Below, piece after piece: positions 24,087 to 32,948 of a stretch of 64,000 bases of DNA. This DNA comes from JAUWKC01 sp035527845. Its GTDB lineage: Bacteria; Planctomycetota; Phycisphaerae; Sedimentisphaerales; Anaerobacaceae. The DNA is taken from assembly GCA_035527845.1 (NCBI GenBank), contig DATKZT010000076.1, positions 66,752 through 130,751 of the forward strand, read 5' to 3'. The first letter of the stretch is position 1. Each line of letters opens with the position of its first letter. A program made the position numbers and the translations under genes. The notes below the pieces were generated by a model. That model did not search any database. It worked only from the letters and a program-made list of their open reading frames with translations, and had not been told where the DNA came from.

Positions 24087-25274
24087 GTGGGCCAGACGCT
24101 TGGCAGTATTTACAACAACGTCAGCTTTGCTCTAAACCTGCACGCAGAGCAGATGGCGCGCCTGCAGGAACAGGCCGCCACAGGCGCCCGAATAAACAGA
24201 CCCTCCGACGACCCCTCAACAGCTTATCTCGTTCTCGGGCTAAGCTCCCAGCAAAGGTCCCTCGGCAATTACATGGACAATGTGTCCGACCTCATTGGCG
24301 CCTTCGAGATTTCTTCCACCATTATTGGCAACATGGTATCAGGCCTCGCAGAGGCCAAGACGAGCCTGACCCAGATTATCAACGGTATTTACGGTGAAGA
24401 CGGCCGCGAAAGAATCGCAGAAGGAATTAACTCCATTTTGGAGCAGATGGCCCTGTTGGCCAATACCGAACACAACAACCAGTACCTCTTCGGAGGCAGT
24501 AACACAACCTCCGCCCCTTATCTCATCGAACGCAGCGGCGGAGAAATAACCAGCGTCACCTACCAGGGAAGTCTGGAAAACCGAACAACCGAGGTTGCCC
24601 CGGGCGTCAATTCCACCGCCTTCACCATAGGCGACAGCATCTTTTCTTCCCACGACCGTTCCGAACCCCTCTTCACGGGCGATACGGGCGCACAGGCCGG
24701 AACCGGAACCTCCACCGTCACCGGCGATGTCTGGCTCACCGTTATTCATGATGGCAGCAACTATAAACTCTCTATCGACGACGGCGCCAGCTACGTGACC
24801 GTCCCCGCAGGAGGAGACGCCAACCAGGCCGTGACCGACTCACGCACCGGCAAGGTCCTCTATGTTGACAGCACCGCCATCGGTGCAACCGGAACCGAAC
24901 TGGTCCGTGTGACGGGAACCTATAACATATTCGATACCCTGATCAGCATTCGCGATATGCTGCGAAACGAAAAGGGCTTTTCAAAAGGCCAGTTGCAGGA
25001 GATGCTGGGCGAGTCGCTGAACTCTCTGGATGAGGTAAGCAACATCCTCGTCCAGGCCGAGGTCTCGGTGGGCTATAAAGTCGGCTTCCTGAACGACCTC
25101 ACCGAGAGCATGCAAAACGTAAAGTACAATGCCGAGGACGAGTCCACCCGCCTCCAGCAGGCCGACATTGCCCAGGTCGCTATAGACCTCTCGCGCCGCG
25201 AGGTATTGTATCAGATGTCGTTATCCATAACCGCAAAGCTTATGTCTTTGTCGCTGCTGAACTTCCTGACCTAA
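24087..25274 (+). CDS. flgL: Hook-filament junction protein FlgL (HAP3)
   Basis: Second junction protein, flagellin-related. GTG at 24087 is chosen because AAGGAG lies 6 bases upstream; an in-frame TTG at 24057 precedes that ribosome site. The 395 residues show the flagellin-type N-terminus (LHAEQMARLQEQAATGARIN, RPSDDPSTAYLVLGLSSQQR) and the C-terminal coiled helix (ADIAQVAIDLSRREVLYQMS). A beta-rich middle (about 200-290) is Gly/Thr rich. Last gene of the hook operon; a new sigma-54 promoter follows 135 bases later. Confidence 0.94.
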   Translation: MGQTLGSIYNNVSFALNLHAEQMARLQEQAATGARINRPSDDPSTAYLVLGLSSQQRSLGNYMDNVSDLIGAFEISSTIIGNMVSGLAEAKTSLTQIINGIYGEDGRERIAEGINSILEQMALLANTEHNNQYLFGGSNTTSAPYLIERSGGEITSVTYQGSLENRTTEVAPGVNSTAFTIGDSIFSSHDRSEPLFTGDTGAQAGTGTSTVTGDVWLTVIHDGSNYKLSIDDGASYVTVPAGGDANQAVTDSRTGKVLYVDSTAIGATGTELVRVTGTYNIFDTLISIRDMLRNEKGFSKGQLQEMLGESLNSLDEVSNILVQAEVSVGYKVGFLNDLTESMQNVKYNAEDESTRLQQADIAQVAIDLSRREVLYQMSLSITAKLMSLSLLNFLT

Positions 25275-25408
25275 CCGCCGTGAGAGACCGACTGGGCTGG
25301 CATTTGCGATTGTTCACTAAGACGGAATCGACGACATTCTTGTTCGATATTCATACAGATTTTGAGGGCGGCACAACAAAATGGTGAATATCCACAGGTT
25401 AGGCTCGA

Positions 25409-25424
25409 CGGCACGAAATTTGCA
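25409..25424 (+). promoter_or_regulatory. Sigma-54 promoter of the glycosylation island and fliD
   Basis: CGGCACGAAATTTGCA matches the -24/-12 element except for C in place of the first T; GG and GC are ten bases apart. Predicted start near 25435, 50 bases before the ATG at 25485. It would drive the 25485-43852 block, ending in fliD. Confidence 0.8.
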
Positions 25425-25484
25425 CTAACTCGGAAGGTCTAAGAACGTCTCAGGGTAATTGTCTTTGTATTAGGAGTAAGACAA

Positions 25485-27053
25485 ATGGCGATGGCAACAA
25501 ATCCCGACAGTCCCCGCATGACCGAAGGTGCGTTTCCAGGGCCCCAATCTTACCAGAAAGGATTGGAATTGGCGCAGGCCGGCAGGTACCAGGAGGCTCT
25601 TGACCTTATTCAGGGATACCTTCGCACCTCCCCCGCTGATGCTCAGGCGCTCAACGATGCCGGTGCCATTATGCACTGCCTCGGACGCTCCACAGAAGCA
25701 ATCGACCATCTTGTAAGGGCCAGGGCCCTCCAAACCGATTGTGCCGAGATAATCTGGAATCTGGTCGAGGCGTATCTTGCCGATGGCAGGCCCGCCCAAG
25801 CCGTGCCGCTTTTCGATCAGATGGAACGAATGGGCATTCTCAATGCCGATGTCCTCAACAGAACCGCTAACGTGTTCCTCAATCAGGGCAATAAGGCCGA
25901 TGCCGTTGAAATGTTGCTGCGCTCCCGGAGAATATCACCCGGACAGGAAGTTCTCAGGCCTATGATTGACGTCATCCTTGCACGCAGGCCCAGGATGGCC
26001 TTCTTTTGCGGATTGAGAGGTGACACAAAGTTCCTGACCGATATATACCACTTCGCCAAACGCCGCTTTCCCGTCAGGCTTTTTGACGGCACAACTGTCG
26101 ACCAAATGTACGAGCTTATGAGATGGAGCGATATCTCATGGTTCGAGTGGTGCACCGATATGGTGGTGGAAGCATCGAAATTGCCTAAGGTGTGCAAGAA
26201 CATTGTCCGGCTTCACCGTTTCGAAGCCTACGAAACCTGGCCGACTCAGGTCAAATGGGAGAACATCGATAAGCTCATCACAGTCGGTAACTCGTTTGTC
26301 AGAGATGCACTTCTCGGTCAGGTGCCGAATATTGCGAGTCGTACCTCGTTCGTCACAATTCCGAACGGCATTAACTTCGATAAGCTCCCATTCATCGACA
26401 AAACCAAAGGAAAGAACCTTGCCTGTGTCGGTTATCTGAATCTGAGAAAAAACCCCATGTTCCTTCTGCAGTGTATGCAAAAGCTGCACTATATCGACCC
26501 CGCATACAGGCTGTTCTTCGCCGGAACCTTTCAAGACTTAATGCTTGAACAGTACGTCAGGCACATGGTGTACGCACTCGGCCTCACGGACGCCGTCTTC
26601 TTTGACGGCTGGCAGCAGGATGTCAACTCCTGGCTCCAGGACAAACACTACATCGTCTCTTGCAGCATAGGAGAAAGCCAGGGCATGGGACTGCTTGAAG
26701 GTATGGCCTGCGGCCTAAAGCCCGTGATCCACAATTTCCCCGGAGCGGGCCAGATATTCCCGTCCGAATACCTTTTTAATATCTCCGAAGACTTCTGTGC
26801 GCAAATCTGCTCCGGCGCGTACGACCCCGCGAAATATCGAAGGTTTGTCGAGGAAAAATATCCGCTTAAGAGCCAGTTGGACAGGATCAACGAAATCCTT
26901 GTTCAAATGGAGAGAGAAGTGGATTTGGAGAGAACACAAGACGTCAGGTCCACTCCCCGACAGTCGTCAAAGCCTTCAGAGGTCGCGCAAATGGCGGAAT
27001 CCATTGCCCGGCCTTTTCAAAGCAATGGATATGCAAACCCCGCAATCGCGTAA
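25485..27053 (+). CDS. TPR-GT4 (GT-B) glycosyltransferase
   Basis: A 522-residue fusion of N-terminal TPR repeats (about 20-155: GRYQEALDLIQGYLRTSPAD, GRSTEAIDHLVRARALQTDC, GNKADAVEMLLRSRRISPGQ) with a GT-B glycosyltransferase of GT4 type (about 165-480). The GT part has NGINFDKLPF, a strand-helix unit starting LACVGYLNLRKNPMFL, and an EX7E signature in GESQGMGLLEGMACGLKPV. In flagellin glycosylation (for example FlmG of Caulobacter) TPR domains hold the protein substrate; by analogy this enzyme may add sugar to flagellin or another exported subunit. AGGAG precedes ATG 25485. Donor sugar unknown. Confidence 0.85.
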   Translation: MAMATNPDSPRMTEGAFPGPQSYQKGLELAQAGRYQEALDLIQGYLRTSPADAQALNDAGAIMHCLGRSTEAIDHLVRARALQTDCAEIIWNLVEAYLADGRPAQAVPLFDQMERMGILNADVLNRTANVFLNQGNKADAVEMLLRSRRISPGQEVLRPMIDVILARRPRMAFFCGLRGDTKFLTDIYHFAKRRFPVRLFDGTTVDQMYELMRWSDISWFEWCTDMVVEASKLPKVCKNIVRLHRFEAYETWPTQVKWENIDKLITVGNSFVRDALLGQVPNIASRTSFVTIPNGINFDKLPFIDKTKGKNLACVGYLNLRKNPMFLLQCMQKLHYIDPAYRLFFAGTFQDLMLEQYVRHMVYALGLTDAVFFDGWQQDVNSWLQDKHYIVSCSIGESQGMGLLEGMACGLKPVIHNFPGAGQIFPSEYLFNISEDFCAQICSGAYDPAKYRRFVEEKYPLKSQLDRINEILVQMEREVDLERTQDVRSTPRQSSKPSEVAQMAESIARPFQSNGYANPAIA

Positions 27054-27071
27054 GTTGCGCCCGGGCAAGGG

Positions 27072-28643
27072 ATGGTTGATTGTCTCGAAATGGCGAAGAA
27101 CTGTGATGCCAAAGCTGGACCGCTTGTAACCGTGCTTGTTCCTACTTTCAACAGACCGGTGTATCTGGCCCAAGCTTTGGCCAGTGTCTTGCGGCAGAGC
27201 TACAGAAATCTTCAGATTATCGTGGTCAATGACGGCGGCCAGGACGTTACCAGCGTAATTCGTTCATCTAACGACAAGAGACTCGTGTTCATCAACCGAA
27301 AAGAAAACCGCGGCAAGGCCTTCTCCCTGAATGAAGCGTTAGCCCGAGCCGAAGGCAAATACGTTGCATATCTTGACGATGATGACTTGTACTATCCCAA
27401 TCATATCGAACGGCTCGTTGAAGCGCTGGAGACCCAGACCCAATGTCAGGTGGCCTACAGCGACTTGTACAAGGTATGTTGTAGGGTTATGCCGGACGGC
27501 GCTCGGATGGTATTGGGCAAGGTCGTCGAAGTCAGCCGCGATTTCGACCGCTTTGTCTTGCTCTATTTCAATCACGTCCTCCATGTAAGCCTGATGCACC
27601 GCAGAGATCTCTTCGAAAAGACCGGCCCCTACAATGAACAGTTGGACGTCCTCATTGACTGGGATATGACCCGCCGACTGGCTTTCTTCTCGGATTTTCA
27701 TCACGTCTGTGACATTACCGGCGAATTCTACAGCCCCCTCGGCGAATGTGACAGAATATCCGTTCAGAAACGCAAAGACAAGAACGAGTATCTCAGAAAT
27801 GCCCTTACGATACGCACAACCAGGCCTCCAAAGCCCTGGCTAAAGATTAAGGACATGTCCATCGTTCTTCTTGCCGACCGGTTGGACAAGCAGGCCGCCG
27901 GAACCCTCGGTTCTATCTGGCGGTATACCTACCACCCTTACAAGCTTTTTTTGCCCGTACCACAGGTGGATATCGAGAAGCTTAAGTCCATGGTGCCAAA
28001 CATTGTCCCGGTGCCCGTTGATCCGTCGGCGTCTCAGGCCGGTCGAATAGATGCGGCCTTGACCCGATGTGACGGCGATTATATTGCTATTGTGCCCAGC
28101 GGCCTCGATATCGCTGATATGTGGGTGGAAGATTCGCTTCACGCCTTGGGTGATAACCCCGTCAGCCGCGAAGCAATTGAGCTGGATTGCTCCACGGATA
28201 CGCTTTGGGCGGCGGTGCTGCGAAAGAGCGACCTCAAACACGCTCGAGACAGTTTCCCGAATTTGCCGATTCGCCAGTCTCTGAAAGCTGCCGGCATCAC
28301 CCTCAGACGACCGCGTCCGCAGGAGATACCATTTCAGTTCGACCAGCTGCTTGAGGAAGCCGCCAGGACCGAAAAGGAGGGAGACTGTTCAAAGGCAGGC
28401 GAGATATTTGAACATATCGCTGCCTGTTATCAGAACCAGCTGTGGATGAAGAGTCTGGCTGCGGGGGCCTATTTCAAGGCAGGCAACTACACAAAGGCGG
28501 CAGAGCTCAGCCGCGAGATCAATCGCCGTCGCCCAACCGTAGATACTCTTCTATTGGAGGCAAAAATAAGACGAGAGGAGAAAGATTTCACCTCAGCAAT
28601 CAGATTGCTTCAAACGGCAGAGCAGATACTTGAAGGGGAATAA
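27072..28643 (+). CDS. GT2 glycosyltransferase with C-terminal TPR
   Basis: A 523-residue protein. Residues about 17-250 form a GT-A fold family 2 domain (VTVLVPTFNRPVYLAQALAS, IIVVNDGGQDV, and the metal-binding YLDDDDLYYP). Residues about 255-410 look like a degenerate second domain without clear catalytic motifs. Residues about 420-515 are TPR-like (GDCSKAGEIFEHIAACYQNQ, AGNYTKAAELSREINRRRP). The start may be ATG 27072 or the in-frame ATG at 27090. It lies 18 bases after the preceding glycosyltransferase and 5 before the next TPR gene, so it is in the same transcript. Likely part of a filament glycan pathway. Confidence 0.85.
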   Translation: MVDCLEMAKNCDAKAGPLVTVLVPTFNRPVYLAQALASVLRQSYRNLQIIVVNDGGQDVTSVIRSSNDKRLVFINRKENRGKAFSLNEALARAEGKYVAYLDDDDLYYPNHIERLVEALETQTQCQVAYSDLYKVCCRVMPDGARMVLGKVVEVSRDFDRFVLLYFNHVLHVSLMHRRDLFEKTGPYNEQLDVLIDWDMTRRLAFFSDFHHVCDITGEFYSPLGECDRISVQKRKDKNEYLRNALTIRTTRPPKPWLKIKDMSIVLLADRLDKQAAGTLGSIWRYTYHPYKLFLPVPQVDIEKLKSMVPNIVPVPVDPSASQAGRIDAALTRCDGDYIAIVPSGLDIADMWVEDSLHALGDNPVSREAIELDCSTDTLWAAVLRKSDLKHARDSFPNLPIRQSLKAAGITLRRPRPQEIPFQFDQLLEEAARTEKEGDCSKAGEIFEHIAACYQNQLWMKSLAAGAYFKAGNYTKAAELSREINRRRPTVDTLLLEAKIRREEKDFTSAIRLLQTAEQILEGE

Positions 28644-28648
28644 TTGCC

Positions 28649-29335
28649 ATGGACTTAACACAAGAAGGGGCTGATTTTGCAGCAAGTCGAAGGGGACAGA
28701 GCCCGCAAAGTGAGCTTGAAGACCACGCCGCGACACAGCGCTACGACGTTCTTCAGGAACTTGGGGATTGCTACGTTCATGTTGGCAGCTATGCACAGGC
28801 CCAAAATTGTTACGAAAAGGCCGCACTGCTCGAACCCGATGAGGCAGGTCCTTATGTCGGACTTGGAGTCGTCGCCCTCCAAAAGAATCTTCTTGATGAT
28901 GCGGAGATAGCATTTAGGGTCGCTTGCAGGTTGGATGTCTGCTGCGCAAAGGCCTACGCCGGCCTGGCTATAGTCGCACAGCAAAGAGCTGACTATAAAC
29001 ACGCTTTCCAGATGTATCTAAAATGTCTGGAATTGGACGTCGATAACCTGCCGGCTCTCCTCGGGCTCTTCCAGACATCCTGCCAAATGGGCTCCTTTGC
29101 AAAGGTCACCCACTATTTGGAATCGTATTTGAATATGCACCCGGGTGATACGTCGGTTATGTTTTCTCTGGCGGCATTGTACGTGAAGGACGGCCGATTC
29201 GCTTCATCCAGAGAAGTCCTTCTCGATGTTCTGGCGCTCGAGCCCGCTAACAAGGACGCAGCTGATCTTCTCGAAGAAGTCGAGCACACGCTAACCAGGA
29301 CGAAACAGGCAAGCGAAGCAGGGACCCCGGTCTAA
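28649..29335 (+). CDS. TPR protein of the glycosylation island
   Basis: A 228-residue protein made almost wholly of TPR helices (YDVLQELGDCYVHVGSYAQA, QNCYEKAALLEPDEAGPYVG, LGVVALQKNLLDDAEIAFRV, SLAALYVKDGRFASSREVLL). No catalytic domain is seen. It may serve as an adaptor holding substrates for the adjacent glycosyltransferases, or as a chaperone. Its stop codon overlaps the next start (TAATG). Confidence 0.82.
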   Translation: MDLTQEGADFAASRRGQSPQSELEDHAATQRYDVLQELGDCYVHVGSYAQAQNCYEKAALLEPDEAGPYVGLGVVALQKNLLDDAEIAFRVACRLDVCCAKAYAGLAIVAQQRADYKHAFQMYLKCLELDVDNLPALLGLFQTSCQMGSFAKVTHYLESYLNMHPGDTSVMFSLAALYVKDGRFASSREVLLDVLALEPANKDAADLLEEVEHTLTRTKQASEAGTPV

Positions 29336-29649
29336 TGAGCACCGATGAGCAGATACAGTTGTTGGAGAAACTGGAAGCATTGCTGCTGCGGCAAATAACG
29401 CTGGCACAGGAGGAAAAGATTAGCGCCGTTGAGCTCTTGGGCAAACAGGCTGATTCTCTCGTGACCCAAATTGCAGAAACCTCGATTCTGGATCAGCCTG
29501 AATTCCAGGCCCGTCGGAATCAATTGCAGGCCCTGTACGACAGCTTATGCCTGGCCGTTACCGCCCAGAAGGCCGATATCGCCGAAAAGCTCAGCCTGGT
29601 TCGAAGGGGCAAAAGAACCCTCGGAGCCTACAAAAGCAACACTCGCTGA
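29335..29649 (+). CDS. Small helical protein, FliT/FlgN-like
   Basis: A 104-residue, highly charged and probably all-helical protein. It begins LLEKLEALLLRQITLAQEEK and ends RRGKRTLGAYKSNTR; this layout (two or three helices, a basic tail with Tyr) resembles FliT and FlgN chaperones, which bind FliD and FlgK/FlgL. It lies in the transcript that ends with fliD, whose chaperone is FliT in other bacteria. Start overlaps the previous stop by one base. Family assignment is tentative since these chaperones share little sequence. Confidence 0.6.
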   Translation: MSTDEQIQLLEKLEALLLRQITLAQEEKISAVELLGKQADSLVTQIAETSILDQPEFQARRNQLQALYDSLCLAVTAQKADIAEKLSLVRRGKRTLGAYKSNTR

Positions 29650-29717
29650 CCCCAAGGCGACTCTTGCCGAGGCGCGACCTCGTGTGAAGATTTGTGCTTC
29701 CAGAGTAAGGCAGAGGT

Positions 29718-30923
29718 ATGAAGGTACTAATCGTTTTTGGAACCCGGCCCGAAGCCATCAAGATGGCTCCCATTATCGAGGTCATGGCGCGCCGGCCTGA
29801 GGTTTTTGATCTGCGCATCTGTGCAACCGCCCAGCATCGAGAAATGCTGGATAATGTATTGCCTCTCTTTGACATTCAACCCGATTATGACTTGGATTTA
29901 ATGCGCGAAAACCAGACTCTGGCCGAACTCACTGCTGATATTCTCGGTGCTATCGACCCTGTTATCTGTCAGCAAGAGCCGGACTGGGTCTTGGTTCAGG
30001 GAGACACCACCACGGCAATGGCAGCAGCCTTGGCAGGATATTATCGTCACGTCGCAATCGGGCACGTCGAAGCCGGGTTGAGGACGTATGATAAACTGCA
30101 GCCGTTCCCGGAAGAGGTCAATCGCCGCACAACAGGTATCTTGGCGGATATCCATTTTGCCCCAACCGAACAGGCCCAGGCGAATCTGCTTCGAGAGGGG
30201 GTCGATAAGCGGCGCATCCTGGTTACCGGCAATACGGTCATTGATGCTTTGCTGCAGGTAGTGGGGCGCGAATACGATTTTACCACGGGGCCGCTGGCCC
30301 AAATCCCCTTTGACAAACGGATTCTACTGGTCACCGCGCACCGGCGCGAAAATTTTGGCGAGCCGCTGCAAGCTCTCTGCCGGGCGATTGAGATGATTTC
30401 GAGGCGCCACTCTGAAGATATCCACGTTGTGTATCCCGTCCACCTCAATCCCCAGGTCCGCAATCCTGTGCATGGCTCACTGGCGGGTCTTTCCAATGTG
30501 ACCTTACTGGAACCGCTGGACTATGCGTCTTTCGTTCACTTAATGAATCGCTCTTACATGGTTTTGACCGATTCGGGAGGACTGCAGGAAGAGGCTCCGA
30601 GTCTGGGCAAGCCCGTCCTCGTTCTCCGCAACAAAACCGAGCGGCCGGAAGCGGTGCAAGCGGGTACGGCAAGGCTCGTGGGCACAAAGACCGAACGAAT
30701 CGTTGCGGAAACCGAGTCCTTATTGAACGACTCTACCCTGTATGAGCAAATGGCTAACGCGGCGAACCCCTACGGAGACGGCCACGCCGCAGAGAGAATC
30801 TGTAGCGCTCTGGTAATGACAACCGATGAAAAGTCGGGTCTAAGAACTGAAGAAAGCCCTTCATTACCCGGTGACAAATTGTCCCGAGCCGTCAGCGATT
30901 TGCACGCGATCGTGGACAGCTAA
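29718..30923 (+). CDS. wecB: UDP-N-acetylglucosamine 2-epimerase (non-hydrolysing)
   Basis: Interconverts UDP-GlcNAc and UDP-ManNAc, a precursor for acidic surface sugars. The 401 residues match the WecB/MnaA family strongly: VLIVFGTRPEAIKMAPIIEV at the N-terminus, QGDTTTAMAAALAGYY, GHVEAGLRTYDKLQPFPEEV, NRRTTGILADIHFAPTEQA, HRRENFGEPL, and LTDSGGLQEEAPSLGKPVLV near the C-terminus. The catalytic acidic residues of these motifs are retained. ATG 29718. It is the only nucleotide-sugar enzyme in the island, suggesting that ManNAc or a derivative enters the glycan. Confidence 0.95.
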   Translation: MKVLIVFGTRPEAIKMAPIIEVMARRPEVFDLRICATAQHREMLDNVLPLFDIQPDYDLDLMRENQTLAELTADILGAIDPVICQQEPDWVLVQGDTTTAMAAALAGYYRHVAIGHVEAGLRTYDKLQPFPEEVNRRTTGILADIHFAPTEQAQANLLREGVDKRRILVTGNTVIDALLQVVGREYDFTTGPLAQIPFDKRILLVTAHRRENFGEPLQALCRAIEMISRRHSEDIHVVYPVHLNPQVRNPVHGSLAGLSNVTLLEPLDYASFVHLMNRSYMVLTDSGGLQEEAPSLGKPVLVLRNKTERPEAVQAGTARLVGTKTERIVAETESLLNDSTLYEQMANAANPYGDGHAAERICSALVMTTDEKSGLRTEESPSLPGDKLSRAVSDLHAIVDS

Positions 30924-30945
30924 GTTTCGCCAAAGGAAAGTAAGG

Positions 30946-32925
30946 ATGGAGTCTAATTCAGCATCAGCGGGCGGTACGAAGATACAGCGATTAGCAGTTG
31001 TCCCAAGCGATCCTTTACAGGCCTATGTGGAAAAAGGCCGCGCAGACCTTTTACCAAGCTACTATAACCCATGTTCTTTCTTCGATGAAGTCTATTGTCT
31101 CTCGCCGCTTGAGAAGACGGCGGGGTTCAGGTATGGCATGCACGTGATACCCACCAGCCCGGAGCGTTTTGCCTCAAGTCTGCGAGAACTCGAAATCGAT
31201 ATTGTCAGGGCCTACGGCGGCTACCGGGCCTCTGATTTGGCCTGTCAAAACAAGGTTGATGGAGTGCCTGTGGTCGTCTCCGTCCACGACAAGAGAGAAT
31301 CCTGGTTGCACGATAGCATCCGTAACGCCGACTATGTCCTTTCGGTAAGTAATGCTGTAAGGGAATTGCTCCTTGCCAAAGGAATTCCGTCTAACAAAAT
31401 ATATGACTTTGCAAATCGCGTCGATTTACAGGTCTTTCATCCCTGCTCTGACGAAAAACTTCGCGCCGAGTTGTGCGACCGTTATCCCGGAAAATACCGC
31501 ATCCTTCACGTCGGCCGCAGGGGCCGGGAGAAGAACCTCGACACCCTCATTCGAGCACTGGCCAAGCTGGGCCCCGACTACGTGTGCATATCTGTCGGCA
31601 AGGGTGATGAAACTGAGTATAGAAGGCTGGCTGAGCAATGCGGGGTTAGCCGCCGGTGTTACTTCATTGAATCAGTCCCAAATGCTGAGTTGGCAACATA
31701 CTACTCCTTCTGTGATTGTACGTGCACTCCCAGCAGGAGCGAAGGCTTCGGCCTGGTCTTTATTGAGGCGCTTGCGTGCCAAGCTGTGGTTGTCACATCG
31801 AATATCGCGCCGATGAACGAATATATCACGAGCGGCGTAAGTGGGATTTTGGTCGAAGATTTTGAAAACCCCACCGCCCTTGCCGAAGCTCTCGTGCAGG
31901 CCTGCACTGATCACGAACTGCGCAGCACTATCCGGTCTAATGCCCGCAAAGCCGCCGAGCCTTTCAGCAAGGACAAAATAGACCGGCTCGAGGTAAGTCT
32001 TTACAGACAGTTTCTGAATGACTCCGTGCCGAAGACAAAAATCAATACCCACGTCGCAGATAATATATTGAGAAAGAATCCTTGGTACGTGGACAGCCAA
32101 TTTGATTGGTCAGACAAGCCTTCTATTCGACCAATATATCAGAAACGATTTGACTTTTTCCTGCAATGCATCGACCGCGCTAAGAGACGATTCGGGCGGA
32201 CACTTCGAATGTTGGATGCGGGTTGCGGTGACGGCTATTGGTTGCATCGATTCGCGTCTGTCCAAGGAATTGAGCTCACAGGGCTCGACTATAACCCGCT
32301 GCGCGTCGAGCAGGCCAGACAGGCAGCTCCGCACGCTCAGATTCATCTTGGTGATATTGTGGAATTTGTCACCGAAGAGCCGTTCGATATTATACTTCTC
32401 AGTCGGGTCATAGAACATGTTGATGATGACATTGGGCTTTTGGAAAGAGTACGGACGCTCTTAAACGTAGACGGACTGCTCATTCTGGGAACGCCTAACG
32501 AGGCAAGCTCGTTACACCAGTTGCGAAGACAAAGGCTCGGAAAATCGTACAAGACCGATCACGTGCACTTTTACATGGAAGACGATATTTGCGCCAAGTT
32601 GTGGCAAGCCGGGTTCAGAATTGACAGGGTAATGCGGGAGCCCTTCTTCATCGGAACCGATGACCTATACTATAGCCTGTTGGAAACCGAATGGGGACTC
32701 GCACTGTTGGAATTCATGACGCTTCTTGTGCCGACGGAGTGCAGTGATTTCTATTTTGAGTGCCGAGTGAGCGCAGGTGGAGAACTCGCGGGCGGTGGGT
32801 ACAGTCTGCCTGAACCTCCGACGATGGCTGAAATAATGCCCACACTGGAGGAGTTAACAGAGAAATTAGAGCAGATCCGAAAATATCGGACGGCCGACAG
32901 AGCAACTGTGCGTATTTTACGATAA
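30946..32925 (+). CDS. GT4 glycosyltransferase fused to SAM methyltransferase
   Basis: About 659 residues from ATG 30946, which has AAAGGA upstream; the longer frame would overlap wecB. Residues 1-370 are a GT-B glycosyltransferase (ILHVGRRGREKNLDTLIRAL; EX7E in SEGFGLVFIEALACQAVVV). Residues about 400-600 are a class I methyltransferase with motif I MLDAGCGDGYWLHRF, acidic loop TGLDYNPLRVEQAR, and RVIEHVDDDIGLLERV. Fusion of a sugar transferase with a methyltransferase suggests a methylated sugar, perhaps capping a glycan chain. The C-terminal 60 residues include a coiled coil (MPTLEELTEKLEQIRKYR). Confidence 0.87.
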   Translation: MESNSASAGGTKIQRLAVVPSDPLQAYVEKGRADLLPSYYNPCSFFDEVYCLSPLEKTAGFRYGMHVIPTSPERFASSLRELEIDIVRAYGGYRASDLACQNKVDGVPVVVSVHDKRESWLHDSIRNADYVLSVSNAVRELLLAKGIPSNKIYDFANRVDLQVFHPCSDEKLRAELCDRYPGKYRILHVGRRGREKNLDTLIRALAKLGPDYVCISVGKGDETEYRRLAEQCGVSRRCYFIESVPNAELATYYSFCDCTCTPSRSEGFGLVFIEALACQAVVVTSNIAPMNEYITSGVSGILVEDFENPTALAEALVQACTDHELRSTIRSNARKAAEPFSKDKIDRLEVSLYRQFLNDSVPKTKINTHVADNILRKNPWYVDSQFDWSDKPSIRPIYQKRFDFFLQCIDRAKRRFGRTLRMLDAGCGDGYWLHRFASVQGIELTGLDYNPLRVEQARQAAPHAQIHLGDIVEFVTEEPFDIILLSRVIEHVDDDIGLLERVRTLLNVDGLLILGTPNEASSLHQLRRQRLGKSYKTDHVHFYMEDDICAKLWQAGFRIDRVMREPFFIGTDDLYYSLLETEWGLALLEFMTLLVPTECSDFYFECRVSAGGELAGGGYSLPEPPTMAEIMPTLEELTEKLEQIRKYRTADRATVRILR

Positions 32926-32948
32926 GGGATTTGACGTAAGGACCGAGG